Source of the DNA: Malus domestica
Taxonomy: Eukaryota > Streptophyta > Magnoliopsida > Rosales > Rosaceae
NCBI RefSeq assembly: GCF_042453785.1
Contig: NC_091665.1
Span: 24,395,501-24,459,500, forward strand
Length of the DNA stretch: 64,000 nucleotides
Direction of reading: 5' to 3'
The number at the start of each line of letters is the position of its first letter. The stretch's first letter is position 1. The position numbers and the translations under genes were made by a program. The notes beneath the pieces are model-generated. The model worked only from the letters and a program-made list of their open reading frames with translations. It was not told the origin of the DNA and made no database searches. Shown here in pieces: positions 46,838 through 59,400 of the stretch.

Positions 46838-47694
46838 ACCCCTGGAGACCATGTACAATTTGAAACTGGATCGTTTTATGGGTAATGAAGGTCACGAGGG
46901 GGCAGAGAAATGGCTAGATCATATTGAAAAGACATTTCAGGTAATGCAAAGTCAGGGGAACTTTCCGGCTGATAGGTGGGTTGAGACCACTACCTGGTTT
47001 TTGGGTCGAGAGCCGGCAGGTTGGTGGAGGAATCAGACGCAGTTTATGTCCCCAGCTATGGCATCTGATTGGGAAGTATTTAAAGATAATTTCAAGAAAA
47101 GATTTGTCCCCCCAGAGTATATTGATCGCAAGAAACAGGAATTCACTCGATTGAAACAGAAGAATATGACAGCTCATGAGTACTACAGAAAGTTTACTGA
47201 TTTGTCTCGTTATGACCCTGATACAGCTGGTAATCAGGGAGAGATGCTTCGACGTTTCAAGTTGGGATCTAAGAAAAAGTGGCGGACTTTTGCCAATGCA
47301 CTTCCCTGCGCCGATTATCATGAGTTTTTCGAGATTTTGGTTAGGATGGAGGACTCTGATAATCTTCCCAGTGAGAGTGAGGATGACGAGGACAAGAATG
47401 ATGGTCAGAAGAAGGATGATAAAGGTAAGGGTATCTCTATTCCAGGACCTCGCAAAACGCAGAATTTTAAGAAGAGTGGAGCCAGTTCGAGTTCTTCTAG
47501 TGGTGGATATAGTATTACCGGCCCGATGAGAGGTGGTGGTAGATTTTCTGGTGGGCCTAGATTTCAGAGGCAGAGGGATTCTGGTGGTGCTGGTGGTTCT
47601 GGCGCTCCGTGGTGCCGCCGTTGTAATTTTCGTCATCATGGTGAGTGTAGGAGAGGTAGTGGTGCTTGTTTTACTTGTGGGAAAATGGGACATC
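46838..47694 (+). pseudogene. gag fragment inverted relative to pol
   Basis: The plus strand encodes most of a Ty3/gypsy Gag: the retrotrans_gag domain (GAEKWLDHIEKTFQVM, EFTRLKQKNMTAHEYYRKF), an acidic and then Gly/Arg-rich linker, and a CCHC zinc knuckle that starts CFTCGKMGH but loses its last Cys at the breakpoint. Pol and the residual gag tail read on the minus strand. This segment is therefore flipped. Its 3' side runs directly into LTR sequence (CCGACCCAGAGG) at about 47695, and its 5' side abuts the minus-strand gag tail at about 46836. Frames reading past these points are chimeric. Confidence 0.88.
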
Positions 47695-48842
47695 CGACCC
47701 AGAGGATCAAGGCGTGCTGGCCGTCACGTGAGTGTGACGTAACCATTTACACAGTTCGGAAGCTTTAAAAAAAATACAATTACCAAGATGAAACACCCGA
47801 GGGTGAGTCCTACTTTTGTGAATTCTGTCAGAACACCGCTGGATTCCTCGTGGCCACCAAAGCTCTGCTAACTAGAACCTGGAGGGGCGCAAAACAAAAT
47901 TGAGTGGGTCAGTAAAACAAAGTTTTTCCAAAACATTTCATTTAAAACATTTCTAACCCCTCACCGTAAAACCTGTATACTTTCCCAGAAAAATAGTATA
48001 TAAACATATATATACACATATCATCAAAACTCAGCTCATATCCATCAACATAACATCTCAGAAATAATATGCCACGCCATGCCAAATATAATCAGAAATG
48101 CATCAATATCAATCAGGTGAAATAATGAATCAGCCGTTTTTCTTTGTATTTTATACCAAAATGAAGCCCTCAACATGTAGTTTCACGCTATACTACTTTA
48201 AAGCTCTAAAAACTACGAAATCTCACCGGAAAAATTCCACAAGAACCGGCCAACTTTGAACGTGGTGATCCCGACGTCCAAAACTTCCAAACGAACGTCC
48301 CCGAGCTTCCTTAGGACCTCACTAAGCTCACTACAAGCTTGGATTGTCCTAAAAATCAACCAACATAAAGTTCATGAATAGTGCCAAATTCGGACCTCGA
48401 GATTTCAACGTGAAAACGAAGGATTCCTTACCTAAAAATGGTGCCCTTGAGTTCGTAGAGCCTTCACGAGCACAATGGTGCCCTTGGCACCTTCGATCCG
48501 TGAAGTTTCAGGGTTTGGGGGTGTTGGTCCGTACAGTTTGAGAGTGAGGGAGAGTGAGAGACTGAGAGAGAGAGTCGTGAGGGAGGAGAGAGAGTGAGCA
48601 CGGAGGAAGGAGAGAGGGAGAGGTCCTGCGTGTGTGGCCCAACCAAAACCATACACCAATCTTAATCCCTAACCACAAAATACAAATAACCTTATTTAAT
48701 CAACTTATCTTATTTATTTTCTTCCAAAACATATCTAAGATTAGACCAAATAATGTCACACACCCACATACCTTAATGCCCGTTAAGGGCAATTCCGTCA
48801 TTTCACGTCCTGAATAAGAAAATCTCAGGACGGGCTGTGACA
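47695..48842 (-). repeat. 5' LTR of the Ty3 element, shortened
   Basis: It matches the left LTR from CCGACCCAGAGG onward but lacks the terminal TGACACACC. It differs strongly in the next 200-300 bp. It has an internal deletion of about 960 bp, after AATCAGGTGAAATAAT at 48126, corresponding to about 41623-42585 of the left LTR. From about 48140 to the end the two are nearly identical. Confidence 0.85.
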
Positions 48843-48848
48843 CTTTTG

Positions 48849-49455
48849 ATATAGGTGTCTCAGTTTTAAATTTTTTAGATCAAACATTCATGCCTTTTAG
48901 TGATTTGATTAAACTTTTTTTTGTCATAATTTTGGTGCTATATGCACATTATATTGTAACAAATTTCCTATAATCTAGCATTTTGATTACATTCTTCTCT
49001 ATTAGAGATAATTGTAAAAAAAAGTTGGCTAGACTCAATTTATTTTCACAATAATGCTACAATTTAGCAATAATTATCTACGATTGAAAATATTTTCTTT
49101 CCAAAATAGTTTAAAATATTTTTAAATCCCCCAAAATCAAACGTATCGAAATGAGTTTTTCTTTTAGTACGTTAAGATAAAATAGGATTGAGAATAATAT
49201 AAATGTACCAATACACAATGTGTACAAAATAAAAATAATGTACTCATATTAACAATATGTATCAAATCAAACGTACCAAAATTGCAAATAAATGTATCAA
49301 TTAATGATTTTTGTAAATTCGAATGTACCCGCAGATAATATATGCGTAATATATTGTACCTAATAATAATTCGTCAACAACTATACTTAAAAAAACAGCA
49401 AAAAAAATATAATTTCACAAAAAAAAATTGAAAAAATTACACAGGGCTTTTATGT
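48849..49455. repeat. AT-rich dispersed repeat, copy A
   Basis: It aligns over about 550-600 bp with 63424-64000 (shared TTTGGTGCTATATGCACATT and CAATAATGCTACAATTTAGC). There is no coding capacity. The left edge lies next to the Ty3 insertion site. It is probably an unclassified transposable element fragment. Confidence 0.85.
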
Positions 49456-50039
49456 TGATCACCAACTATTTGAAAAAAGAAAAACCATTTGGAAAAAGAA
49501 ATAATATTAAATGTTTGCATAACAAAAAAAAATATATTGTGATCGAAAAAACATATTTGGAAGAAGAGAAAATATAGTTTAATTACTAATATCTCCACTA
49601 AATAAGGAAAAATGCATCCTGCAGATAAAATGATAAATTCAAAAATTATTTTAATTTTAAAAAATAGAGGTGGTTATTGGTAAAAGCACTTTAATCAAAT
49701 GTTAAAAAAGCACAAATGTTTAATCTAAATGATATAGAAAAATTGTAGGAGATTCTAATTTTCCCTTCATATTACTGCATCATTATACTTAACTATTCTA
49801 CCAAAGAAAATATGAAAAACCATCAACCAAAGAGCAAACCATTAATAAGCCACTCGAGCTAGTCCACTAGTGAGGTTGGTTGAGACTATATTACGTTTAA
49901 AATTCGAAACTCTTCAATATAACAAACGAGAAAAATGCATTTATTTAGGGTATGATTATTGATTACGTTCATTGTATGGGGATGAGAATAAATGATTATG
50001 AGATAAACAACTCTCCAATTTGAACGAGATGCCTTCATT
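49456..50039. other. AT-rich intergenic stretch
   Basis: No gene or repeat structure was recognised. Confidence 0.5.
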
Positions 50040-50655
50040 TCAGATATGTCATACCCAAAACCTATACGACCCACTTTCTTTTTAATTCACTTAAATGTTA
50101 ATTGGTTTATGAGTAAGAATGATACTTATTCATTCCCAATCCATTCCTTGTCATTAAACATGCACGCATGCCCTTAGAGTCACAATCCAAATTTATAATA
50201 TATCCGAACTCCTAACACTTCTTCAGATTCGTTTGATGTTTAGAATTTGATTGAATTCGATCATTTTTTTTTTTAATTACAAATGATATGACTACTTTAA
50301 TTTATATTAGGGATGAGGAGAGTTGAACACGGAAGATTTTCAGGTATGTCATACTCAAAATCTATAGGACCCACTTACTTTTCATTCATTTAAATGTTAA
50401 TTAGTTCTTGAGTAGGAATGATCCTTATTCATTTCCAGTCCATCTTATTCATTTCCACTCCATTCCTTATAAATAAACATGCACCATGCCCTTATAGTCA
50501 CAATCCAAAATTATAATATCCAAACTCTTAACACTTCTCCAAAACTCATTGATGTTTAGAATTTGATTGGATTTGATTGGATTTGATAATTTTTTTAGTA
50601 CAAAGCGATATGACTATTTTAATTTATATCAGGGAATGAAGAAGGTTGAACATGG
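50040..50655. repeat. 301-bp tandem duplication
   Basis: Copy one starts at ATATGTCATACCCAAAA (about 50043) and copy two at GTATGTCATACTCAAAA (about 50344). They share TTAAATGTTAATT, CATGCCCTTA and TAGAATTTGATTG blocks throughout. Divergence is moderate, and the copies are non-coding. Confidence 0.85.
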
Positions 50656-51033
50656 AATGCAATGGGTTGAAGAATAATACCCTACTTACTAGACTAAATG
50701 GACTTGAATGAAGAAATTAATTAATATCAACTTTTAAATTCTAGTTGAAAGTAAAAGATGGATGAGAAATGCTAAGAAAACTCAGTTAAAGAAGGATTCT
50801 CTATAAACTCTTTGACATTTCACAATTTAAAATAAATTTTCGTGTCAATTTTATAAATTATTTTGCCAAAAGTATGAGTCGTCGAATCCAAATCAATTTA
50901 ACTCTAGATACCAAACGATGCATTATATTTATATGTCTTAATACTAAAAAAAAAAAAAAACTCCCATAATCAAAATATTGACAAAAAAACAACAAAAATT
51001 AAAATTGATATAAAAGTGGAGGAATAATTTAAC

Positions 51034-53287
51034 TATGATAGCCCGTCCTGAAATATTTTTCTCGGAGATGTGAAAAGACGAAATTGCCCTTAACGTTTGG
51101 TGGTGGTGTGTATGTATTGGGCTAAGGATATTAACTAATATGAATTTCTCCTAAGTTTGGGGACCCTATGGGAAGTAAGCTTTGGTTTGTTGTGATTGGT
51201 AGCCCAAACTAAGACTACACTCTCTCTCTCCCACTCTCTCTCTCTCTCCCGTGTACTCTCTCTCTCTCCTCCCTCTTGGATTTTCTTCATATCCGTACAA
51301 TCGTACAGATGATCTCCAAACCAACCCATTTCTTCACCGATCGAGCTTGTAGACACCATCATCATCTTCATCTCATCGTCACGAACTCATCTATACCATT
51401 TTTGGACGTGGAAGCTTCGAAAAACCCGAGAAACCATAACCTCCGGTTTGAGCACTGTTCATGCAGCCGTAAATGCGTGATTTTTAGAGGATTTCAAGCT
51501 TATAGGGAGCTTAGGGACCTCTCCATGAAGCTTGGAGAAGAAAAATGACATGATTTGGACGTCGAAAAGTCGAGATCGATGCATTTGAAGATTGGCCGGA
51601 TTATCGAAGGTCCTCTCGGAAAATTTTCGTGGATTTTAGGTCTCAAAATAGGTATAGTTGTGTTCTACTTGTCCTAAGCTTCAAATTGGTGCAAGTTTTA
51701 CTGATTTTGGTTAAGAATTGGACGAGATATGAAGGTTTTTGTATTTTTCCAGTTCCCGGCGGACGGCGACCAGCTAGGCTAACCGGATAAGAAGATAGAA
51801 TATTCCATCAAAGTTGACAGAATATTCTGACACCGTCAGGTAGACTTAACGGTTTATGTTGCTTTTTAATGGAATATTCCTAACGGCAGTTAGGATTCCG
51901 TCAAGGTTACCCGCGCATGGGGGCGCATGGGTGGTCGAAATTTTTTTCTAAAAATATGGGGATGTTCGTGGGGTTGTGTAGATCACGTTGGTATATTCAA
52001 ACATTCCATTTGAGCAATGTATGAGAAGTTATTAACTAGTTTTGTCTATGTGCTTTAAATAATGTTTATTCAGTTATTTCGCATATATGTGAGACCTATC
52101 CAAAGGACGAGCGCAGTCAAGGGCAACTCGGAGGCTATGACCATTCGATATACCAGTGAGTGGGCTTTTGGTTTTCAGTATATATTTATATACTTGATAT
52201 TTTCCCAGAAAATGTGTTTAAATGAAAGTATGCTTTGAAAATGCCATGCCTATTGAATTATTTTTAAACCATGAGTTAGAATTGTATGTATAAATGTGAT
52301 TTGGTGTTGTGGAAGCTCAGGTAAGTTCCAGGTAAGTTTATGAATTGTGAATGTGAATTGAATGGTTGAAATTAATTGAGAAACTTCGAGCTCATAAACC
52401 TGCACCTTGGTGATTGTGATTTAGTCAGAGATAAGGTACATGCATGTTTATTATGTCACCTCCCGCACCCTATGCTCACATTGGATCCAATTTAGGTGCA
52501 TAGTTTTGTCGTACAGACTATTATAAATGGTTCCGACTCGTAGGTGACTAACGATTTATCGCACAGATATAATAAGAACGTAGTAATGAGCATAATTATA
52601 TTACACCCAGTCCTATCGTACAGACCATTGCAGTGGTTCCGACTCGTGTGTAGTGTAGTGCCGTATAGGTCACTTGCGGTGACTCCGGCTAGATTGACTA
52701 ATGAGATATGAATTTAGCCGTACAAACTTCTGCAGAGGTTATGGCTAATATGTTATTTTTCCATGAATTTATTTTTCATCTGAGTTACTTACTTTGTTTT
52801 ATATCTTGGCATGGCATACTTATGAACATTGATATGTGAAGCATGATTTGAATATATATATATATTCTATTTATGGGAAAATTATACATGTTTTATGGTG
52901 AGGGGTTAAAGCTTTTGATAATGAAATGGTTTTGAAAAGATTTATTTTTGCCCACTCACACTTTTTGTTTTACGTCCCTCCAGGTTTTAAATAAGCTTGC
53001 TCGTTGGTGGCTCACGAGGATTAGTGGAGGTTCTGACAAATTATCACAAATGTAGGGCATCTTTGGGTGTCGTTTAATTAGTATTTGTCTTCTGGACTGA
53101 ACTTAGGCTACTTACACTCTAATTGTGTGTTCACACATATTCTAGCACTTGTCTTAACTAGTACTCTTATGAGTTGGTTTTCATTTATTCGTATTCTCTT
53201 TTGTCATTATTGTTTTTACACTATGCACATGGCTACATCACCCTCACGTAACAACTAGCATGCCCTGATTCGGGTCGTGCTGTGTCA
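51034..53287 (+). mobile_element. Solo LTR related to the Ty3 element, opposite orientation
   Basis: It starts TATGATAGCCCGTCC and ends GTCGTGCTGTGTCA. The flanks are TTAAC at 51029-51033 and 53288-53292, a 5-bp duplication. Its 2254-bp length and its internal landmarks match the full LTR of the 41066 element read in reverse: CT-rich leader at 51215-51275, TCGTACAGAC/GGTTCCGACTCG repeats at 52505-52740, GGTGAGGGGTTAAAG at 52899. There is no internal region and no second LTR, so it is the product of LTR-LTR recombination. Its first two bases are TA rather than TG. Confidence 0.85.
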
Positions 53288-53543
53288 TTAACACTAAAAC
53301 ACTGCTAATTGTAGATATAGATGGATGCCGGCCGTCAAACTCTAGACAAATAAAGAACAATATGTATGGAGGAATTAATAAACCCCAATTATTTCTCAAT
53401 AGAATTAGCCTCAGATCTCACCTTTCCAAGTATAGATATAGGTTTTGAATTGACAATAGGAAGCTTCCAATTAGTCTAGGGTGACATCTGATGTAAAGTT
53501 TACCTAAATTTAAATTCAAAGAGTCAGTCACACACCATCATCA

Positions 53544-54249
53544 GAGCATCTCAAATGAGATACGAAAAACGTCTTAAAATTGGTATTTTATATATTTTTA
53601 TTGGCTGGAAAGCTCTTTAGACCATCTCCAACCCTTGGGCTAAAAGTCAAATTTTTTAGCCCGGAAAATTTAGCTTTTAGCCCAGAAACATCTTTTCTGC
53701 TCCAACCCTTCTACCCTAAAATTTTAGCCCGGAATTATTAAAGAATGAAATTAGCCTAAATTTTTTTCTTAAATCAATTTAAAAAAATAAATAAATATGT
53801 AGATTATTGTAAATTAATTTTATAAACATTTTAATCTAAAAAAATTTAAATTCCGATAAACATTTCGCATTTAGCCCGGGGGAAAGCTGGGGGGTATTTG
53901 GCCCAGAAATAGCATTTGGCATTTAGCCTAAAATTTTAGCATGGGTTGGAGAGTGTTTGGGGGGGTAATTTGGAGGGAAATTTGGCTTTTAGCCCAGGGT
54001 TGGAGATGGTCTTAGTGAGAAAGATGTAAAGCACTCATTTTAGCAGGAATATATAAATAAAAATAAAAATTTACTTTTTTTTTATATCTTTTGGAGGTGG
54101 GCCTAGCCAACTAAAAAGGCAAAAATAAATGAGATCTCAAATTTGCATCTCTTTCATTGGAGAAAAATGATACATATTTTGGAAATATAAATGAGATATA
54201 AAATGTGGGTTTTACATCTCAAATTTGCATATTTCATTTGAAAATGCCC
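53544..54249. mobile_element. Outer Tourist-like MITE (host of a nested MITE)
   Basis: The left GAGCATCTCAAATGAGAT and the right CATTTCATTTGAAAATGCCC form diverged inverted ends. The flanking triplets are TCA and TTA. Excluding the nested element it would be about 310 bp. Confidence 0.6.
53620..54011. mobile_element. Inner Tourist-like MITE nested in the previous one
   Basis: The left GACCATCTCCAACCCTTGGG and the right CCCAGGGTTGGAGATGGTC are near-perfect inverted repeats. The flanks are TTA (53617-53619 and 54012-54014). It is 392 bp with internal TTTTAGCCC repeats in both orientations. Confidence 0.88.
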
Positions 54250-56110
54250 TTACAACACATGATCATATTTCTATTGTTTTTAAATTGTATATGGATTTCA
54301 AATTTTCAGTATTCAATGAAAACATCATTTCCAGCATATATATTGATTCTTGCAAAGTCCCGACCACTGACCTCAAGGTTTTTTTCTTCTACTTGGAAAA
54401 TGACTTAATTTTTTCCCCTATGCAAACGTGAAGTTAGAAAATGACTTGCACCTTACACTTTTAAGTGGTTTACTATTGTTGTCAACAAATAACTGTTAAC
54501 TGTTCTTTATTTGTGAATAAAGTGATAGGTTGGTATCGATTGACAATTTATAATACATGATTTATTGTTAATATTAGGCTATATGATGTAAGACAAGATA
54601 TGAGTTAATTTCGATAAAGAAAGAAAGATAAAATAAAATGTTTTAAATTCTGGAAAATAAGAATTAAAGTTAGAAAAATGTTGGATTCATTTGATATGAC
54701 GACAAAAAAGGCATCAAGAAATATTCTGGTGTTAGAATTAGACGTCTAATATGTCGATTTTGAAGAGAATTGCGAGCAAAACAAGTCATTGATGTTATCA
54801 TTGTAACTCATTTGTCGTCCAAAACTTCGTTTTAAATTAAAAGCCGGAATTTTCGTTTGTTGTCTAATTAATGTCATTTTAATTTCCTAAGCTTCTGAGT
54901 TGCCCAACGGAGTTGTAAGTGATTTATTTAAGTCGATGATGTTATCATTGTAACTCATCAATTCAAGACTTAATAAAAAAAACTTTTGAGAATTTCTCTC
55001 TAAACGGGTGGATTTTAGAATTTTGTTCTTCTAGAATTGACGCTTGTAATCCTTTAGCTTCTTGCTACATCAGGGGATTAGCTACGATATACTTACAATC
55101 ACCATCTAACGGTTGGATATAATTTATGTGAATATATTATAATATACCAAATTTTGATCAAATATCAATAGAGCATCAAACAAATATTGACAATGTTTCA
55201 ACTCATGGATTGGTACTCAGACTTCTTCTGTATTCGTTCACGGAAATTTTTTATTCCCAGGCTCCGTCCATAAAATTAAAGGTTAGACCATGCGAAAAAG
55301 AAAAAAAAAGTTTAAAAGACATCGATTTGGTGCCGACGGAGGAGCTAAGCTTGAGATATATGAGAGACAAGATCTTCTTATGTAGCCTAGTCAGACACTG
55401 CATTTTTTAGACGCCTTTCCAATTTCCAAATGGAAGACGTTTTAGTCAACATGTTCTGCCGTTCATAGAGGGGGAAAAGGGAGAAGAAGAAGAAGATACT
55501 AAAATGATTCTGAATTATTTTTTCTCTTTTTCCTGTTCAAAATCGCTACCAGAGACTCGATTTTAGTACGTATTTTTTGTTTGACGGTCTATTCTTTCAT
55601 ATTGTCACCCTTTGACAACCGTATCTGCAGATACTACCTTCCTACAATATCAGCAGTGATGATATTAAAGATTCTTTGTTGACCTTCAACACCAACAAAA
55701 CAATTAAAATTTGATTTCAAATTTCTACTACTTTTGGATTCATCCCATCTTTTGCCACCCGTGCGTACGTCCTTCTCAGATATGCGAATATATCCCATTT
55801 TTGCAGGCATATACATATATATACATAAATATATATAACATTCATTATGCATGTAATCTTGACCATTCTAAGTATCTTACCTTATTGTATGATATTTTAT
55901 TATCCATTTTACAAATGTAAAACAATTAATATTTCCAAATATTATGCATGTATGTCACAGCATACATCATCCATTCTTGTAAAATAAGAAATTGAATGAT
56001 GGCTTTACACATGCTGTGAGTTCAAAACTAAGCTTTCATTATTCCAAGGCAGTTCGGGAGTTTAGAGAAACATTCCAAGTCAGTGGTCAATCTGATGTAA
56101 CAGAAGATAA
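54250..56110. other. AT-rich intergenic region
   Basis: No gene family was recognised on either strand. Two stretches near 54780 and 54935 share GATGTTATCATTGTAACTCAT, a short local repeat. Confidence 0.5.
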
Positions 56111-56113
56111 TAA

Positions 56114-56443
56114 GTGCTGGTTTGGTACTGAGGTGATTTTGAACAAAGTGGCTAGGAGTTTTTTTATGTTTGGTAAACATTCAGCTTCAGTTTTTTTTCA
56201 TAGTTTTAGATGAAAAAAAAGCAAAAAACACAAAGCTGCAAAACCCAACTTTGAAAAACCAGCTTTTTTTTACATCTGTTTTACATAAAAATTTATCAAA
56301 CACTATAATACTTTTTTTTTTTTGAAAAGCACTTTTACAAAAAAATTTACCAAACACTCTGCTGCTTTATTTCACAGTTGCTTATTCTCACAACACAACA
56401 GAATCAGTTTTTTTTTCAAAGCACAATAATACCAAACCAGCCC
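56114..56443. mobile_element. PIF/Harbinger-type MITE (GGGCTGGTTTGGTA family)
   Basis: The left GTGCTGGTTTGGTACTG and the right TACCAAACCAGCCC are inverted. The flanks are TAA at 56111-56113 and 56444-56446. It is 330 bp. The inside is full of T-runs and AGCACTTTT-type motifs, as usual for this family. Confidence 0.82.
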
Positions 56444-56446
56444 TAA

Positions 56447-59400
56447 GTTAACTAGTCACCCCAATCAAACTGGTCCGGGTGAAAGATGGGTAAGGGGGTC
56501 TTAATTAAGGTTAAAAAAAAGTAGAAAAATGCTTAGGGTCGCTTGAGTTTTAACTACACTTTATGTTATTTTCGAATAAATTCTTGTTCAATAAACTAGC
56601 AAGGAAGAATAATGCAAAAACAATAAATTATTTTTAACCAAATGGAAATTATCGAAATATATATTTTTAACCAAATGGAAATTATCGAAATATATATATG
56701 GACGGTCCACTTCATTAATGGTTGAGAACCTAGGCTTCTCTTAGGTTCATTGTTTCCATTTGAGACATGACAGTCTATAGAGTTGAATCGAAGATTGGAA
56801 GAACATATCCAAATTGCTCAGATCTGGTGGTTGGGATACTGGATAAGGCCACAGCAGACTTCATGGCTGATAGGTCATTATATTTTTGCTGTCATTGAAT
56901 GGGTTTTCTTTCTTTGATTGATGAAAAACCTTAACAACCATCTTTGCAACTTGTAATTAGTGATGTTTTTAGGATTGACAGGTCAGATTTGACATGATGA
57001 CATGCATTAACAAACATTTTATACTACAAACTTGTTACTCAGGAGCATTTCGTTTCATTATTCATAAAAAAGAAAAATCAATTTTGAGATAACTAAAAGT
57101 GATTTTAGTAACTTTCACACTACCTTTAATCCTTTAAGATTATAGAAACACTTTCCACTGCCTTGCTAAAAGTACATTCGCTACCAAAGATATCTTTGGT
57201 AGTGAATATATTTTTAGCAAAACCGCTTATGAAGAATGGTGATTCATAGGTAAGCATTTTGGTTTATCAAATTTTATGATTTACCCATCAACCTGGATGT
57301 TTGAATTTACAAATTTATGGCAAAAGGAAAAAAAAAAATAACAAAACAGATGTGTTGGATAAATAGTAATACTGTACGTTCGTTTCAAAGAGGTATGGAT
57401 ATCTAGGGTAGGACCATGTTTGAAGTAAGTCCCAAATAATTTGCAATCGGTTCTTCGTGTTTATTGTGAAGGGTTGCGATACAGAGAGAGAGAGAGAGAG
57501 GAGGGTAGGACGTCCTATTCTTATTCACATGGCACCCTTGAAGCTTCCAGAATGTCAAGTTTGATTTGTCCCCATGTTGTACGGTCTATCTGTAGCGCGC
57601 ATGCATCAATCCTCATATGTCTTCCTCTTGAGTTTCTGTACAGATTTCAACTGGTAAATTACAAGGCCCTGGATCTTCGGCAGATTTTAATGAGAGGGGA
57701 ATTATTTCAGTGATTCTTAATCATAGAGTTTGGACTCCTGTCCCTGCCCATTTCTGGCACATTGAATTTAAGTGTTAGGTAAAGGGACACATCTCTCTTT
57801 GCTTTTTATCTAACTTTATCTGTTTAATTAGGGTTTAATTCCATGGAGATGCATGCCTCCTATCACAAAAATATTATAAAAAAATTGCAGAGATTTGATT
57901 GAATAATTGTACAAATACACATTCAGGGGAAGGCTTGTTCCCGGGAACAATCAACTGGTATTTGCATTGAGACGAAGATTAATTAAAACACAAATCAGGC
58001 AGTGATTGATTCTAGTCAATGATGGAAGGCCATTATTTCCTTTTATAATTTAGCAATATTATAATTTCAAATGAATTACAGAAAGAAAATTCAAACTACG
58101 GTGCAAAAAGATACACACATTATTATAACTAATTTAGTTACACACAAGTCTGCATGTATTATATGTACAAAAGTTCATCGTTCCCCCTTACTAAAACATG
58201 AAATCATATAAAAGAGGGTAAAAATTTGTGTGGGTGGGGGGAATCTGACATACAGTGTGAAACAAGCATTATTGAGGTGTATCAAATAACAGTAATGCTG
58301 TGGGATTCTGGCATTCCATTTCTGTTGATGTCTGCAGAAGGCAGCATATGCTATATAATAAGAGAAAGTCTTTTGTGTTTTGTGTCTTTAGCACAAGCAG
58401 ATCTATACATAGGACAGTAGATTTTGTGTTTCTAACCTTTCTTATTTAGCACTGCAGTAACCATTGAATTACCATTTACTCCTCCGTCCATATTCGTAAA
58501 ACTTGTTACTGTGACAGAAATGTGGTGAACTTTTAACCATAGAAGCTAAACTTGATGTACAAGCAATATGCCATCACGTGATCAAGTTACGAGATTATAT
58601 ATCTTCTTGTAGGACAGATTATCTCCAAGAGAAAGGCAAAGCAAAGTCATGTACAATTTGAAACAAACACAATTAAGGAGCCCCCACAATGACTGTTGTA
58701 CATTATGATTGGTGCATGAACGTGCCACATCTGTGGTTTTTTTTAGTGCACAACTCCTACGGATATGGTTATTTATATGGCAAACTTATCAAATAGTTGC
58801 TTTATATGATAGTGGAATGAATAGTTTTAATGATAGTTAGGTCTTGTAGTTGTAGCAAATCGTTTTTTAGCAGCCTATAGAGGCTGCTGCTGCTGCAATT
58901 GCATAAACTAGTGCCTCATGTATATCCCCTTGTGCCTAAGTAATGGTTGGTCCTCATAGAAACCCTTAATACATAAAGGCAGATTGGAAAAGAAGCATAC
59001 CTCATTTAATAGAAAGAAACAGGAAATTGTTAATTAGCGGAGAAGAAAGCAGTTCAAACTTCATAAAAGTGGCCAATTGATTAACTGGTTGTTAAGTTCG
59101 AATCGAAGGTGTTTTCGTCCCTAGCTAATTTCAATCCTCTTATTCTTAGTTGAAACGTTTTATTGTCAGACTATTTAACAACACAATTAAGATGTTTATA
59201 TTTATGTTTGAATATTGATCAAATTGACTGTTGCCTAAATATTGACTAAAAGTGTTATTCAAATTCACAGTATGATAAATGACAACAAAAGTTTGACCAA
59301 AAAATAGTACTCACCCTTTCAAACCAGTTCTCACTTTCACGCGACCATTAATATTTTACCACTGTTGCTTTTTTCCCTTATATCTTCTTCATGGGTAAAT

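Larger units (their letters stand above)
41066..48842 (-). mobile_element. Ty3/gypsy LTR retrotransposon, Tekay-like, internally rearranged
   Basis: The outer ends TGACACACC... and ...TGTGACA (TG..CA) are flanked by CTTTT at 41061-41065 and 48843-48847, a perfect 5-bp duplication. The element reads on the minus strand: 5' LTR at right (47695-48842), pol at 43341-46835, 3' LTR at left (41066-43285). Domain order PR-RT-RNaseH-INT-chromodomain-like identifies Ty3/gypsy. It is damaged: a stop codon in RT, a gag segment in inverted orientation, and loss of the inner LTR tip and of the primer-binding site. The two LTRs have very different lengths (2220 versus about 1150 bp). Confidence 0.92.

Noticed and set aside
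46776..47768. A stand-alone plus-strand gene of about 330 aa
   Set aside because: Its core is a retrotransposon Gag flipped within the Ty3 element. Both termini of that frame are chimeric (gag tail and LTR).
57441..57713. 90-aa plus-strand frame beside a GA run
   Set aside because: The Arg-Glu stretch comes from the GA microsatellite; nothing else supports a gene.
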